Shown piece by piece: positions 34,420-46,034 of a stretch of DNA of 64,000 nt (position 1 is the first letter of the stretch; each line of letters starts with the position of its first letter). Below the pieces are notes generated by a model that had not been told where the DNA came from, did not search any database, and worked only from the letters and a program-made list of their open reading frames with translations. The stretch is from Mermis nigrescens. Taxonomy: Eukaryota; Nematoda; Enoplea; Mermithida; Mermithidae. Made by a program: the position numbers and the translations under genes. The stretch covers positions 154,376 through 218,375 of the forward strand of contig JAVLUZ010000742.1 in NCBI GenBank assembly GCA_036768485.1. The letters are read 5' to 3'.

Positions 34420-35040
34420 AAGAGTGTAAAATAAGAAAAATCATAAAAATTGTAATAAATACCTGATCTTCGAAAAACAAACAAAAACTAACAACAAAAA
34501 ATCTTAAACTATATGAATGAGTCATATTTGAACGGAAAAAATCGAAATTATCAAACAAAATTAACGGATCTCCGATATGACAGACAAAAAACAAAAAACG
34601 AACAAAAAACAGTCATGTAAAGTTTGCAAAATAAGATAGATTATATCTTGACGGAAAAATCATAACAGATTGTGCTAATCACCTGATTTTCGGAAAAAAA
34701 CAAAAAACAATAGCAAAAAACAAATCTCTCTGTACCTGTATGTATATAAAATAAGATAAATCATATTCAAATAAAAAGACGATATGTAAATGTTGTGCTG
34801 CTTATCACCTGATCTGTCGAAAAACAAACGAAAAAATAATAGCAAAAATCAAATCTTAAAGTATATAAAATAAGATAAATCATATCTGAACAAAAAACGC
34901 ATAGAGATTGTGCTAATTACTGGCTCTTCGAAATAACAAAAAACAACAGCAATGACAAAAAACAACAGCAATAACAAAAAAACAAATCCAAAAGTATGCA
35001 AAATAAGATAAATCATAATTGAACGAAAATATCACCTGAT
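34420..35040 (-). repeat. Tandem array of about 115-bp units duplicating a 5' splice site
   Basis: Five to six degenerate units. Each contains, on the minus strand, a GAAGATCAGGTGAT-like string: about 34461, 34681, 34807, 34919 and the genuine donor at 35035. Between them lie AAACAAAAACAATAGC, AATAAGATAAATCATAT and ATTGTGCTAATCACC-type segments. The array directly abuts the end of the ligase exon 35036-35128, so unit 1 includes the last exon bases. Confidence 0.8.
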
Positions 35041-35128
35041 CTTCAGCTACTTCAACGCATCGGATCGAAAAAGGAGGCACCAAATAGGCAAAGCCAAGCA
35101 GAGGTGGCTTGGAGCAGCTCGTGACAAA
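35036..35128 (-). CDS. UBE3B: UBE3B exon: HECT C-lobe start
   Basis: 31 codons, phase 0 at both ends, between acceptor TGTTTTCAG and donor GTGATATT. Reads [19 protein letters not shown] then [12 protein letters not shown], a highly conserved UBE3B segment. Confidence 0.95.
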
Positions 35129-35299
35129 CTGAAAACAACTGCATAATACCCAAAATGACCACACAGTGATAAGAAAAAACAACGATAAAAATAATTATAA
35201 CAATCAAATAGAAAGTAATAAATAAAATAGTATGAAGTAAAAAATTCTGAAAAAATAAAGAGAAACTAATTATAATGACATTTATACATTTTTGAATTT

Positions 35300-35535
35300 T
35301 TTAGCACTTTACATCTAAAAATGACTCTATTTTAAATTTTAGAATAATTTCATTTTACGGAAATTAGACCAGCAAGCAAAAATTAAACACTTTCTGGCAA
35401 TCATGCGTTTCAAATTATCCTCTTTATTTTTTATATTTTTGCATTTTTTCAACATTTGCGCGTACATTAAAAAATGACTTCATTTTACAGGAACCAGACC
35501 AGCAAGCAAGAATTTAATACATTCTGGCAATCATA
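35300..35535. repeat. Duplicated intronic segment
   Basis: Two copies of a module ending AGACCAGCAAGCAA...TTCTGGCAATCAT, at about 35318-35405 and 35473-35535, in the intron between ligase exons. Confidence 0.65.
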
Positions 35536-35852
35536 TGACAGCTCAGTATATAGTGTGCAGGGTAGTCAACCATGTGGCGGCTGAACGGCCTTCAATTTTT
35601 CGGCCGAAAATGGCAACAAAGAAAACAAGCATAAAATGGCCAAAAAGAGAAATTTTTGCCAAAAATCGGGAGAGGGCGAAAATTTCTGAACATCAAGGAT
35701 AGGGGGCGATCGATTCTAAGGAGGGGGAATTCCTCACGATCCCACCCCTATTACGTGTACATGCATTAAGAAACATTTCCTATTTTTTATTTGTTCTTTA
35801 TTGTTCTGTTTTTTCACTTCTTTTGTTTTTTGCGAGGAATTATCCTACTCGC

Positions 35853-36144
35853 CTTGAGAAATAATCGTCGTTCTTCCGCATTGAAATCATTCTCAAGAAC
35901 GTCCCAAAGCCACAGTATGACTCGATGGCCACCGTGAAATCCACCGTAATACTGAACGTGCTGCTTGAGATCCTTCATGGATACATCCGTGTCCCCCGAA
36001 ATAAGTTTTTGCAACTCGGGGGCGGAGAAGAGGCAAAGCCACTTGGGATTAATCACAGATCGAAATCCGTGCACAAACGCGTTCAACTGGTCTTTGATTT
36101 GCACGTAGAGTCGAAAATGCGCCATCAAATGCACGTAGCTTATC
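35853..36144 (-). CDS. UBE3B: UBE3B exon: central HECT domain, GC donor
   Basis: 292 nt: one base completing a codon plus 97 codons. Acceptor TCTAG. Reads [19 protein letters not shown], then [19 protein letters not shown] and [19 protein letters not shown], ending RRLFLK. The exon must end at AAG before GCGAGT for the frame to join the next exon, so the intron starts with GC instead of GT; the next GT is 4 bases on and would break the frame. Confidence 0.93.
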
Positions 36145-36399
36145 CTAGACGATTTTTACGCACAAATTTAGGTAATTATGTAAATTTAAATTCAATTGAC
36201 TTTTTCATAATTCTAATCGTTTTTATACTTTTTTAAAATTTTTCCAATTTCTTTTTAAATTTTTGAAAATCTAAATTTAAAATTTAATTCTCTTTAACTT
36301 CATTTTTTTAATTTCTCTCTTCTAGAAGGTTTAAAATGATTAAGACTGTTCAAGCACCTAGTGCCTTATCACAAATGGATCTGAAAAATAAATTAATCC

Positions 36400-36760
36400 A
36401 ATCTGCATAAAAAATATTAGCAAAAACATGTCAGTATCCCAAATGATCTTGGAGGGTTCGCCCACCCAAAAATACTTCCACCTTCCAGAATTTTCGTTTT
36501 CGCAAGGAAACGCTACAAATGCATGTTTTACTAGCATTTTAGCGAAAGTATAATTATTTTCGGCGCTTCCTGCCATTTTTGACCATATTTGCTGAATTTT
36601 ACTTTAAATTTTGTATGCTTTATCGTCTGGGAAGAAGATTAATCGTCGAAAACGCTAAAAATCATGTCTTTGACGCGTATTTGTCATTTTTGAGCCCAAG
36701 AATGCATTTAATAAACATTTTCTGGTTCACAAGAATTTCCTACGAAGTGCACGGAAAATC
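36400..36760. mobile_element. Short repeat, family V, diverged copy
   Basis: Shares with 49300-49700 and 52080-52450 the strings TTTGACCATATTTGCTGAATTT, TGACGCGTATTTGTCATTTTTG and GAGCCCAAGAATGC (with changes). Ends not resolved. Confidence 0.5.
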
Positions 36761-36947
36761 AGGATCCCAATACTTTATTAAATTTTACACCATTCCACGT
36801 AATAATATTATTATTCATCTTAAAATTTTTAATGTTGTTATTAATCTTAAATAATCTTTCATTTAATTTTTAGAATATTATTCAAAAAATAACGTTACAC
36901 TAAAGAATAAAACAATCAACACCAACATACAATTTAAATTATTTCTT

Positions 36948-39562
36948 CAACTAGCAAAGAAGCTCCGATGGAACAAAAAGAGGCGAATACACACATGGGA
37001 TTACGGATTATTAAGGGTGCAAAAGGAGGCTACTGAAAAAGAGGCTACCCATACATACGCCCGAAGTCTCAAAATCTGTTAAAAGTCACTTTTTTTAAGC
37101 AACGCGAAAAAATCGAAATATACTCTGCGGCCTGCAGATTGAAATAAACTAAATAACAAAACGATTGAAAAAGCAGCAAGATAGATATGCAATAGCTAAG
37201 GAAAAGTATAAGTAAACTAGGAGCGACCTTGTAAGCCAATTGAACGAAATAGGAAACATTGATGCATTGAAGACAATCAAAGACATTGTTGGTTTAAAGC
37301 AGTAGGGAAGCGTGTAAGCTACATATGTGAAACAGACTACATGTAGGTACGCTTGCATGCCCGCAATGATTGTGTTGCCCTCAATTGACGCCAGCTTTTC
37401 TTGCTACAATGCTCATGATAACAAAATAAAACACCTTTAAATACTATTGCAGTCAGTTTTCCATCAATCACGATACGAAGCAAGTCAGCGTTGCAACTTG
37501 CAAGCATTTTGCAAAAATAATACATCTTATATTATGTTTATACACTCTTATGTGAAGCATTGAAAATTATTTGAAGGTTATATCTTTCCAGAAGCCGCGG
37601 AATATACATCGATTCGTGGCGTTGTTTAGAGGAAGTCTGATTTTTAACAGATTTTGCGATTTTAGGCATATGCATAGGCAGTTTTTTCCGAGTCCCTTCC
37701 TTTAACATCCTCAATAATCCGTAATCCCAGGTATATTCGTCTCTTCTGTTCCATCGGAGCATTTTTCTCTGCCATTACCCTACTTTTAATTAGCCTGATT
37801 GGAGAGAATCAGTCGGTAAACACATATGGTCTCATGCATAATAATGACAGCAGTCCAAGAACGCGGAAAAAAATATTGTTCTGAATGTCAGTATCATCCT
37901 CTTCAAACAAGACAATTCCCCGATTTAAACCGATCAAATGTTTTCAGCGTAAACTTACGAAACTGTTAGGTGTAAAGAACACTTGTACACTCAGATTCGT
38001 AATCCTCAGACTACATGGAACATTTTGTAAAAAAAAATTCCTGTAATGATCTGAAACTAGAGTTGATTTTCAGTGTTAAACATAACACAACTATGGGGTG
38101 TAAAGAAAACATAGTCAGATTCGTAATCCTGACCTTACGGAACATATATTGGACAAAATTCGCGTTTTGTAAGGCTATGGAAACAAAATAAATTTGTAAT
38201 GTAAGCTTTACACATTAACAATAAATGAATAGTGCAAACTTTACACAACTGCTGGGTATAGAGAAAACCATCAGTCAGATTCTTAATTCTGATGTTACAT
38301 AGAACATGTCAGCAAAATTAAGCCTCCGCAATGCTCTAGAACTGAACTTAATTTTCAAGGTAAACTTTACACAACTACATATAAAGGTTGCAGAGAAAAC
38401 TAACTTTCAGATTCGTAATTCTGGCGTTACAGAGGAAATTTTGAGAAAAATTCGCGTTACGTTATGTTCTAGAAGTAAGATTCATTTTTAGTGTGAACTT
38501 TACACCTTAAGAATCACTTAAAATTAGGCGTAATCAAACGTGCTCAATTGCATGCGTGATCCACGATGTTAAGTACATTTTTAAAAAGTAGTATCATGTC
38601 CAAACCCATATCGCGAAAAGTTGAAGGACAAAACCCTAACAAAAAGTATTTTTTCACCCCAATTCAGGGACATTACATCTCTGAAAATGACTCAAAATTG
38701 AGTGTAAAGAAACTCGACCACGTGCGATGTGTAACCATTGACATGTACCTAATTTTTGAAGTAGTACGCACCATTCAATTCATAAGCACAGTACTTGACA
38801 GGCAAAAAAGGCTAAAACGTTTTTTTACGCTAGAATTTAAACTTTACACCATTAGAAATAACTCTGTCTTGAGTGAAGTGTAAGTGCGATGTGTAAGCCT
38901 TGAGACGTTCTTCATTTTTATAATACTTGACACTTTGCGATTTACATCCGGCGCGCTTGACAAACTAAAAGAAGGTGAAAACGTGTTTTTCGTCCACCAT
39001 CTGAGTGTAAACTTTAAACCGCCAGAACTGACTCAGTATTGATGCTACACGAATTCGGTTAACTTCAATGTGTAGCCCCTGAACCTTAGTTCTTTTCCAT
39101 AAATAGGTTTTGAAGACTCTTATACGACAAATTAGGCGGATATAAACGAGTCGGAAGCTTAGCCAAAATGTGTCTTTTCACGCCCACATTCTCGCACACT
39201 TTACTCTCCCAATTAACAACTAATGCGAAATTTGAAAAACAAAAAAATACGTCTCTAGAGAATTAACTTATGTACAATTCTATACCATTAAATTGTATGA
39301 GACTTTGATACTGAGTTGTGTACAAGCTGGGCTAAAAAACCGTCGCAGGTTTGTATATGTTATAACGTTACGCCAAAACTTTACGCATTCATTACAAACT
39401 CGGTATTGAGTGTAAACAAAAAGGGCGCATAATCTTTTCTTATTATGTATTGATTAGAAAAACCGCGCCTCCCAGATGTGTCCCGTTATAGCTATAGGGA
39501 TGGGGTAGACATATGTTAGGAAGTACCAAATTGTATTATAGGTACGCACTAACGCGCTACCT
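36948..39562 (-). repeat. Long dispersed repeat unit R, copy 2 (inverted, shorter)
   Basis: Reverse complement of the unit at 27101-30905. It starts ACTAGCAAAGAAGCTCCGATGG and ends CGCGCTACCTA. The internal inverted repeat is at 36950-37140 and 37590-37775. The copy is about 1.2 kb shorter and diverged, and it lies in a ligase intron. Confidence 0.75.
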
Positions 39563-39713
39563 AATGATAAATAAACAAAATCGTTATGCGGTGTAAAGCT
39601 GTAGTTTCAAGGAAAACAAACAGTAATAATCGCTGTCGAAATTTACGGATTCAAAACAGTTGATAAAATGCCAAAAATTTGTTTGTATATCATTAGAAAT
39701 TATGCAAATGATC

Positions 39714-39894
39714 ATATATGTAACGGCTCAAAATTTCGGGTGGGGGTCCCCATCCGTTGGGGGGGGGGTAAATGACCTCCAATTTTCGGCCAAGAAACAC
39801 CTAAAAACGGCCGAAAAAGTTCAATTTTTCCGAAAAATTGGGTGGGAGGTCAAACATTTTCTGACTTTGGGGGATAAGGGATGATCAAGTTTGG
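39714..39894 (+). mobile_element. MITE family Y, interrupted copy
   Basis: Starts TATGTAACGGCTCAAAATTTC and continues with the family body (ATGACCTCCAATTTTCGGCC, AAACGGCCGAAAAAGTTCAA). It is cut at the 8-bp duplication GTGGGGGA where a hAT element begins; the other half resumes after 42866. Confidence 0.75.
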
Positions 39895-40681
39895 GTGGGG
39901 GACAGGGAACGACCGAAGCTTCGGCTTCGGCCGAAGCTTCGGCCGAAGGTGGGGTGTTTTCTTGCTTCGGCCTTCGGCCGAAGCAAGAAGGAAAAAAGGC
40001 CGAAGGCCGAAGCTTTTTTCAGGGCAATTTTTTATTCGCATTAAAATTTAGACAATGTGCAATATAACTAACCGCAGACGACGCCATTTAGCTCAATTTA
40101 TCTTCTAGTCACCTTAAATTTTGTTAAAAATATGCTCACAACAGTAACTTTGACTATATAAACAGCAAGCAACCATGTACTAATAACAAAAGCTGACTCA
40201 TCTAAGCATTGTATCTGCTCCGCATCTGTTTCCATTTTTAAAAAGTTCGACTATGAATGAATCACTAGCGATCGCGAAAATGATGAGACACTTAAGGGAA
40301 AAGCCACACCTTTATTCCTACATGTCTCACATTTGAAGGCATGTCTTTGTTTACTCGAAATTCCAACGCCATCTTTGTACTTGTTGTATATCGTGTGTCT
40401 ACTGTGTACCAGTGTTTTTATTTTAACAATGTCCGTTTGTACTAGGGATGCACCGGGGCCAGGCCCTGGCCCCGGGGCCAAAATACGCAACTTTCAGCCT
40501 ATTATTTAGAATTATCTCAACGTTTTTTGTTCGGATTTTGGCGATATTTTGAGGAAAAATCGTGCATAATCGCCTGTGCATATCATTCATGTATGACAAA
40601 ACATTGGTCACAAATTTTGTTTCATAAATTTAGCTTATTCACGTTTATAGCTGCAGCAATTTAATAGTCAAAACCGATTAT

Positions 40682-40888
40682 CTACAAGTTTTTCGCCAAA
40701 TACACTAGCGTTTCTAATCGCTCATGCAGCAAACGAGAACGGGAATCCGAGCAAATATTGCCGCTTGTACTGAACAAGCGTTCACTCGGGGTACACATGG
40801 GCGGGGGCTCAAATATTTCCTTGTCAGTTATATATGCCAGGGCCGGGTAAGTTTCCAATTTTGTCCGCAAAAAGCCCATCGGATCCAA
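40682..40888 (-). pseudogene. hAT transposase, C-terminal dimerisation domain only
   Basis: 68 codons reading FLRTKLETYPALAYITDKE, then PSERLFSTSGNICSDSRSR and LETLVYLAKNL. YPxLA, SERLFSxxG and the R..L..LVxLxKNL ending are the signature of the hAT C-terminal domain that dimerises the transposase. The zinc finger and catalytic DDE part are missing. Confidence 0.9.
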
Positions 40889-40973
40889 TTCTGTTCCGAC
40901 GTTTTCTTCTGCATGAGAAAAAGCATACGTTTAACATTTTGTGGCATTCCTGTAGGTTTGTTTGCCGGATGAA

Positions 40974-41139
40974 CAGGCACGTAGCTCTGGGGGGAATGGG
41001 GGGTCCGGCCAGACCCCATAAAATTCAGAAAAATGGGGCTTTTTAAACGTTATTTTGTGCTATTTTTGGCCTTGTTGGGCTTAGTCCCTCCAAAATTGGT
41101 GTTGGTCACCCCAAAATAGGACGGCCAGCTACATGCCTG
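40974..41139 (-). mobile_element. hAT-type MITE, family Z
   Basis: Ends CAGGCACGTAGCT and AGCTACATGCCTG; exact 8-bp duplication CGGATGAA on both sides. 166 bp, innermost of the nest at 39.7-42.9 kb. Confidence 0.93.
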
Positions 41140-43058
41140 CGGATGAAATTCCAAAAGATGTTTTTTTGTGTTGGATTGGCTGTCAACATAATAAACTATG
41201 CACGCGAAATTTTTATCCTTGTTTAAGCTATTTTCAACTCGTCTGATCTAAAACATGAGTAATTCGGCTGATAATGATGCAAGTTACCTGAATTGGGCCA
41301 AACTTTATAGAATGGTAGGAAAAATTTTTGGCCTATATAAGCTATGATGATTAATTGAACTCGAAAATACATGTGGAACGGATGCCATAGACTTGCCCAG
41401 ACGCTATTTTGCATAAGTCACATTTTGCGAAATACATATGTATACATGGTATATCCTGGATATAGCAAAAATAGTTGGCCCCGGTTGGTCCCAGTCTCTA
41501 GTACCGGCCTCGAGCCGGGCCCGGTCCCGGTCAAAAAGGCGGCCCCGGTGCATCCCTAGTTTGTACATGTACAAAGATGGTCCCCAAAAGTCTTTGTACA
41601 TTTTGTACACGCAAATTTTTGTGTACCATATTATAGTACAGTGGCGATTTTAGTTTGGTAAAACAGGGCTTTCGATCTTTGGTAGTGTATTTTAGCTAAT
41701 TTCTGGGTTTCTGACGCCAAAACTTACTAAAAATTGTCTCAAAAAAATTTGACATTTTTCCATTCTAAATGCACATTCTGCCATTTTAAAGATATATGGG
41801 ACAAAAAATCACTCATTTCGGCGCGAAGCACCGAAAATTTTTGGGAATTATACACCTTTTTATAGTTTTTGTTTGCCCGAAAATTGTTGTAAATTTTGTA
41901 TACACAAATTTTTGGGTACTAGAATATGGTACAGTAGCGATTTTAGTGTGGTAAAAACAGAGTTGTTTGACTTTTGGTAGTGTATTTTAGCTAATTTCTG
42001 GGTCTCTAAGGGCAAAAATCACTAAGGATCGTCTTAACGCGGCGCGAAGCGCCGAAAAACTTGACATATTTCCTTTTGAAATGCAATTTCTGTCATTCTA
42101 AAGATATATAGAACACACAATTACTCATTTCGGCGCGTAGCGCCTAAAATTTTTGCGAATTTCAGACCTTTTTTGCAATTTTTGTCTTCCAGAAAATCTT
42201 TGTAAATGTACAAAGACAGTCCCAATGAATCTTTGTACAATGGGAAAAATCTTTGCCGAGTACAAAAAACACTGCTGTGTACCATTCTCTTTTGTATTAA
42301 ATAATTGCTCCATGGTCGACGTGTTAACTTTCTTAAACTTCTGCATCTAAGAACGGGAAGAAATCTCTATTTGCTTTTATGTCTACCTTCTACAAATTTA
42401 AGTATCAGCAGGAAAATAAGGAATTAATCTATTGTTTTTATAATTCTCAGGAATTCCAGGCTTTATTCCTAATAATACATTATATTTTTATATATTCAGG
42501 ATAGTGAATCTGATGATGATCAATACGTATTAGCTGCTGATATACATTAAATGTCTAATAATGAAATCAGTGCTAATGAAGAGAATTAATTGCGCTTTTG
42601 AATAAAATTTTTGCAATGAATGACACTGTTTTATTACTTCATATTTACTCCTGGAACATAATCAAGCTTAACTTTCATATTTATGACTCAATTCGCAATT
42701 CGTTCTTCATACTAATCAGAATTAGACTGAAGAATTTATACAGATTCGGCCTTCGGCCTTCGGCCGAAGCTTCGGCCGAAGCCGAAGCAGAGCTGGCCGA
42801 AGCTTCGGCTTCGGCCGAAGCTTCGGCTTCGGCCAAGCAAAAGTTTGGAGCTTCGGTCGTTCACTGGTGGGGGATCATGCATGGGCATAGGGAGGGGTGA
42901 GAGGAGGGGGGTATTACTCCCCTTAGCTTTAAAAAAACTGATAGCTATTCAGTCATTCGAACCCAAAAAAAGATTTGATATAAAGCCTTTTTGGGCTCAG
43001 GAATCTAGCTATATAGCCTTTTCGGACTCGGAAACATACGGTGCGAGTTCGGAAATCT

Positions 43059-44004
43059 TATAACGGGTGTCCACTAGAAATCTGCACTGGCTTTAAAGTC
43101 GTTTTATTGACAACTTGAAAGGAATAAATTAAACATCCAATACATAGGTCAAAAGAGCAAGAAAAGCTGAATAATTTACAATCATGGATGACTTTCAGTA
43201 AGTCCATACCTACGAACAGTATCAATACGTTTAAGAGTACTCACACATAGCTTCTGTACAAAATTTTTATCAACTCTTCTAATTAATATTTGATACGTGT
43301 CATTGATTGATCCAAGTTTTTGGCTTGCCAGCCTCGTGCTTACACCAGTGATTTAAGATATGCCCAAAAATCTTCAACAACTTGGATTTCGGGAACATTC
43401 GCAGGGTTATAAAATTTTTCGACAAAATCAATGTTTTTTGCTGCAAAGGTTCCAAAACTATTTTTGCATAATGTGAGCTCGCCCGATCCAGCCAAAAGAC
43501 GTATTTACCTTGCGCATAATTCCTACGAATATAAGGTATGAATGTACGATTTGCTGCAATAGAATTTACAAGCAGCCATACGAACGGACATGGTTCCTGT
43601 ATTGTGTAACAAATTCTCAAGCGAGTTCAGGCAACCCTGTGTCAAAATTGTGGCTTTATGACCAGAGCCAGCCTTACATAATGATGGAAGACCATTGTCA
43701 AAACAATATAAAATACTGTACAATGTCCGTTTGCTAATGCCTTTGGCGACAGAATGACTAACAGTGAATAAATTCTCACGATTAATATCTTTTGCACTGA
43801 TTTTGTACAAGCGGTTCCGAAGAGTATCTTGTTTGGAGGCCATGCAGAATGTAGAGCCCTAACGTGAAACAGAAAAAGACACAACTACTCGGCGCAAAAA
43901 TGAATGAGCTTTCAAAGGCTGTAAAGCTTTTCGCCCAAAAGTGTATACTTACTTAGTAGGATCATTGTGAACTCAGTGCAGATTTCTAGTGGACACCCGT
44001 TATA
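43059..44004 (-). mobile_element. Tc1/mariner-type element with broken transposase
   Basis: Perfect inverted ends TATAACGGGTGTCCACTAGA...GCACTG (about 31 bp, including the TA target). Two minus-strand frames hold transposase parts: an N-terminal helix-turn-helix region (43523-43843, MASKQDTLRNRLYK then KGISKRTLYSILY) and the C-terminal DDE part. The length of about 945 bp is short of a full element (about 1.3 kb), so the centre is deleted. Confidence 0.9.
43300..43843 (-). pseudogene. Tc1/mariner transposase, deleted and frameshifted
   Basis: The N-terminal part has HTH-like segments. The second part reads RTFIPYIRRNYAQGKYVFW, then LDRASSHYAK, corresponding to the second catalytic Asp region (W-x-D-x-A-S-S-H), and after a frameshift the final acidic region near EDFW. 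The first catalytic Asp region is missing. Not functional. Confidence 0.85.
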
Positions 44005-44096
44005 ATTTTTGCTGATATAATTTGCCACAAATGCTCGAAAAAATGGTTTTAAAGCGATACCATATTCTTTTCGCTGTGGAATAGCCTTTTACGAAG

Positions 44097-44264
44097 CAGG
44101 CAACGTAGTTGGCCCTCCTATTTTAGGGAGAACCAACAACGATTTTCGGCGGTCTAAGCCGAGAAATACATAGCACAAAATGACGTATGAAAAAAAGCTA
44201 TTTTTCCGTTTTTTCCTGAATTTTGGGGGGTTCCGACCCCCATTCCCCCACAGCTACGTGCCTG
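44097..44264 (+). mobile_element. hAT-type MITE, family Z
   Basis: Ends CAGGCAACGTAGTTGG and CAGCTACGTGCCTG; exact 8-bp duplication TTACGAAG (44089-44096 and 44265-44272). 168 bp. Confidence 0.93.
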
Positions 44265-44406
44265 TTACGAAGCAGTTAGCTGTCTCCAACTTTTTGATTT
44301 TCACCCCTCCCAAAAGGTTTGACTTTGCGCACTTAAGGGGGGATCCCCCTACCCCCTCCTCGTTACACGTCTGCAAATGATGCGATTGTTCGTTTCAATG
44401 ACTCAC

Positions 44407-44531
44407 TTGTTTTCGTTAGTGACAGAAACAGCTTTGCCACCGGGCACCAATTCATAATTGACCATTTGGCCCATACAATCCTCGTCAACCGAAAACGTGA
44501 GGTCCAAATCACGAGCGTCACCCTCGTAATG
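44407..44531 (-). CDS. UBE3B: UBE3B exon: HECT N-lobe
   Basis: 125 nt: 41 codons plus two bases (phase 2 end). Acceptor TGTCAAG, donor GTGAGT. Reads [18 protein letters not shown], then [18 protein letters not shown] and TNENK completed by the next exon. The ELxPGG and VTNEN strings are HECT hallmarks. Confidence 0.95.
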
Positions 44532-44578
44532 CTTGACATAAAGAAGGTGTAAAATGGAAACTGAACGTAAGAAAATTG

Positions 44579-45036
44579 CTCGCCATGAAATTTGAACAAT
44601 AAAGAACCGATTGAGTTTATTTAGGAACGCCTTTTACACGACCTAATCGCCGGAGTCCTAAAGAGTGTCCTGACATGTTTTGCTTTTTATAAAATGTGAC
44701 CCAAACAGCGCGAAGCGCTGGCTAGTTTTAAGCAAATGCGACCTATGTACGCGCTTAGGTCACTCAGCGCGCATAGAGCAAATTAATATTGATTATACTC
44801 GTGCAATTCATAAGCATATGATATGTATTTTATGCATAATGCGCCCACGCGCTGCTATTAATCACGCGTCTATTTAAGGACGCACGCTGAGTCGTTAACG
44901 GTTCGACTAAAGCGTTTCGTCGCATTTTCTTAAAGTAAAGCATGTCGTGATACTCTTTAGTCTACGGCGATTAGGTCGTGAAAAAGCGTCCTAAATAAAC
45001 TCAATCGGTTCTTTACTGTTCAAAATTCATGGCGAG
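44579..45036. mobile_element. Foldback MITE with about 110-bp inverted repeats
   Basis: Left arm CTCGCCATGAAATTTGAACA...AAAGAACCGATTGAG to ...GTGTCCTGACATG; right arm is its reverse complement with few changes. The centre (about 44700-44930) is AT-rich with GCGCGAAGCGCTGG. It lies 48 bp upstream of a ligase acceptor. Confidence 0.85.
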
Positions 45037-45219
45037 AACTGCAGGTCAGAATGTTATATTAAAGGCTTGTATTAAATTTTCGACATTTAAAACTTTTTAT
45101 ACTTTAAATTTTATATCGAAATTTACAGTCATCAAATGTTGTCACCTAATGTATGCACAAAATTTTCTGCTCTGTTTCCATATTGCACCACTTTGGTACG
45201 CATACATTTGTACCTAAGA

Positions 45220-45440
45220 TACATGTAACGCCTCGAAATTTTGGGTGGGACGGTCCCAGGCCATTATACAGGAAGGGGACAAATGATCTCGAATTTTTGA
45301 CCAAAAAAACACCAATAAAAGGCAAAAAAATTCAAATTTTGTGATATCGGGGGAGGGGGGCGGGTCTAAAATTTACTAGCTTTGGCGAAATAGGGGAGGG
45401 GGCAATTAACTTCGGGTGGGAGATCTTCTATACCTTGTTA
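45220..45440 (+). mobile_element. MITE family Y
   Basis: Starts ATACATGTAACGCCTCGAAATT and carries the family body: GGACAAATGATCTCGAATTTT, then a G-rich segment, CTTCGGGTGGGAG. Its outer end is degraded. Confidence 0.7.
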
Positions 45441-45455
45441 ACTGTATGATACCTT

Positions 45456-45672
45456 CATACATGTAACCGCTCGGAATTTGGGGGTCCCGGCCATTCTGAG
45501 GGGGGAGGTAAATGACCTCCAATTGGTCAAAAACGGCCAAAAAACGCCTAAAAACATCCAAAAATTCGATTTTTTCAAAAATGAGGGGTATGTCAAAAAT
45601 TTTCTGGTTTGGGGGGATAGGGGGACGTCCGACTTTCGGTAGGGACATCCCCCATCCCCCTGTTAGCATGAT
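45456..45672 (+). mobile_element. MITE family Y
   Basis: Starts ATACATGTAACCGCTCGGAATTT, body with AAATGACCTCCAATTGGTC and AAAACGGCCAAAAAACGCC, ends CATCCCCCTGTTAGCATGAT. In direct repeat with the copy at 45220. Confidence 0.8.
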
Positions 45673-46034
45673 ATGGGTACCTTACCCCAAATTGAAGGAC
45701 GAGGAAGAAAGGTCAAGCGACTTTGAAATTATGGTACTGTCCAATTTTTCCCAATGCATAATTTTTTGTCCTGCTTACCAAAAAAGCGCCCAAAAACTTA
45801 ACAAAATGATCTATAAAATCAAAACTAGGCCGGATTGATGAATAGTAATTTCCAGATTTTTACCATTGAAGCCGTTATAATGCAGTCAAAACAGGCTAAA
45901 AATTCTATGATTAAGCATGCGGTCTTAACACAGAAAAGCATCTTATGAAGGCTATTTCTTAACTATTTTTGTCATTTGACTAGGTGTACATTGCAAAAAG
46001 TGTTAAAATTAAAATCTACAGTTTTTCAATGCGC

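Larger units (their letters stand above)
40443..41558 (-). mobile_element. hAT element with transposase C-terminal remnant
   Basis: Inverted ends TAGGGATGCACCGGGGCC and GGCCCCGGTGCATCCCTA; exact 8-bp duplication GTTTGTAC (40435-40442 and 41559-41566). Contains the hAT dimerisation-domain frame at 40682-40888 and a Z MITE at 40974-41139. An internally deleted copy of an autonomous element. Confidence 0.93.
40410..42274. mobile_element. hAT-type MITE, family W, with inserted hAT
   Basis: Ends CAGTGTTTTT and AAAAAACACTG; exact 8-bp duplication CTGTGTAC (40402-40409 and 42275-42282). Two related halves each carry TTTGTACATGTACAAAG-type palindromes, GTGTATTTTAGCTAATTTCTGGG and GGCGCGAAGCGCC. An 1,116-bp hAT element sits inside at 40443-41558. 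Confidence 0.9.
39903..42866. mobile_element. hAT element with CTTCGG-rich ends, host of nested insertions
   Basis: Terminal inverted repeats CAGGGAACGACCGAAGCTTCGG and CAGTGAACGACCGAAGCTCC (read inwards), exact 8-bp duplication GTGGGGGA at 39895-39902 and 42867-42874. Sub-terminal regions (to about 40016 and from about 42745) are made of CTTCGG/CCGAAG palindromes. A transposase is not recognisable; a short acidic DSESDDDQY reading near 42500 followed by AATAAA may be the end of a former gene. Contains the W element at 40410-42274. Confidence 0.88.

Noticed and set aside
42598..42900. 100-residue frame with Ala/Glu/Ser repeats (SAEASAEAEAE)
   Set aside because: Translation of the CTTCGG-rich inverted end of the hAT element at 39903-42866.
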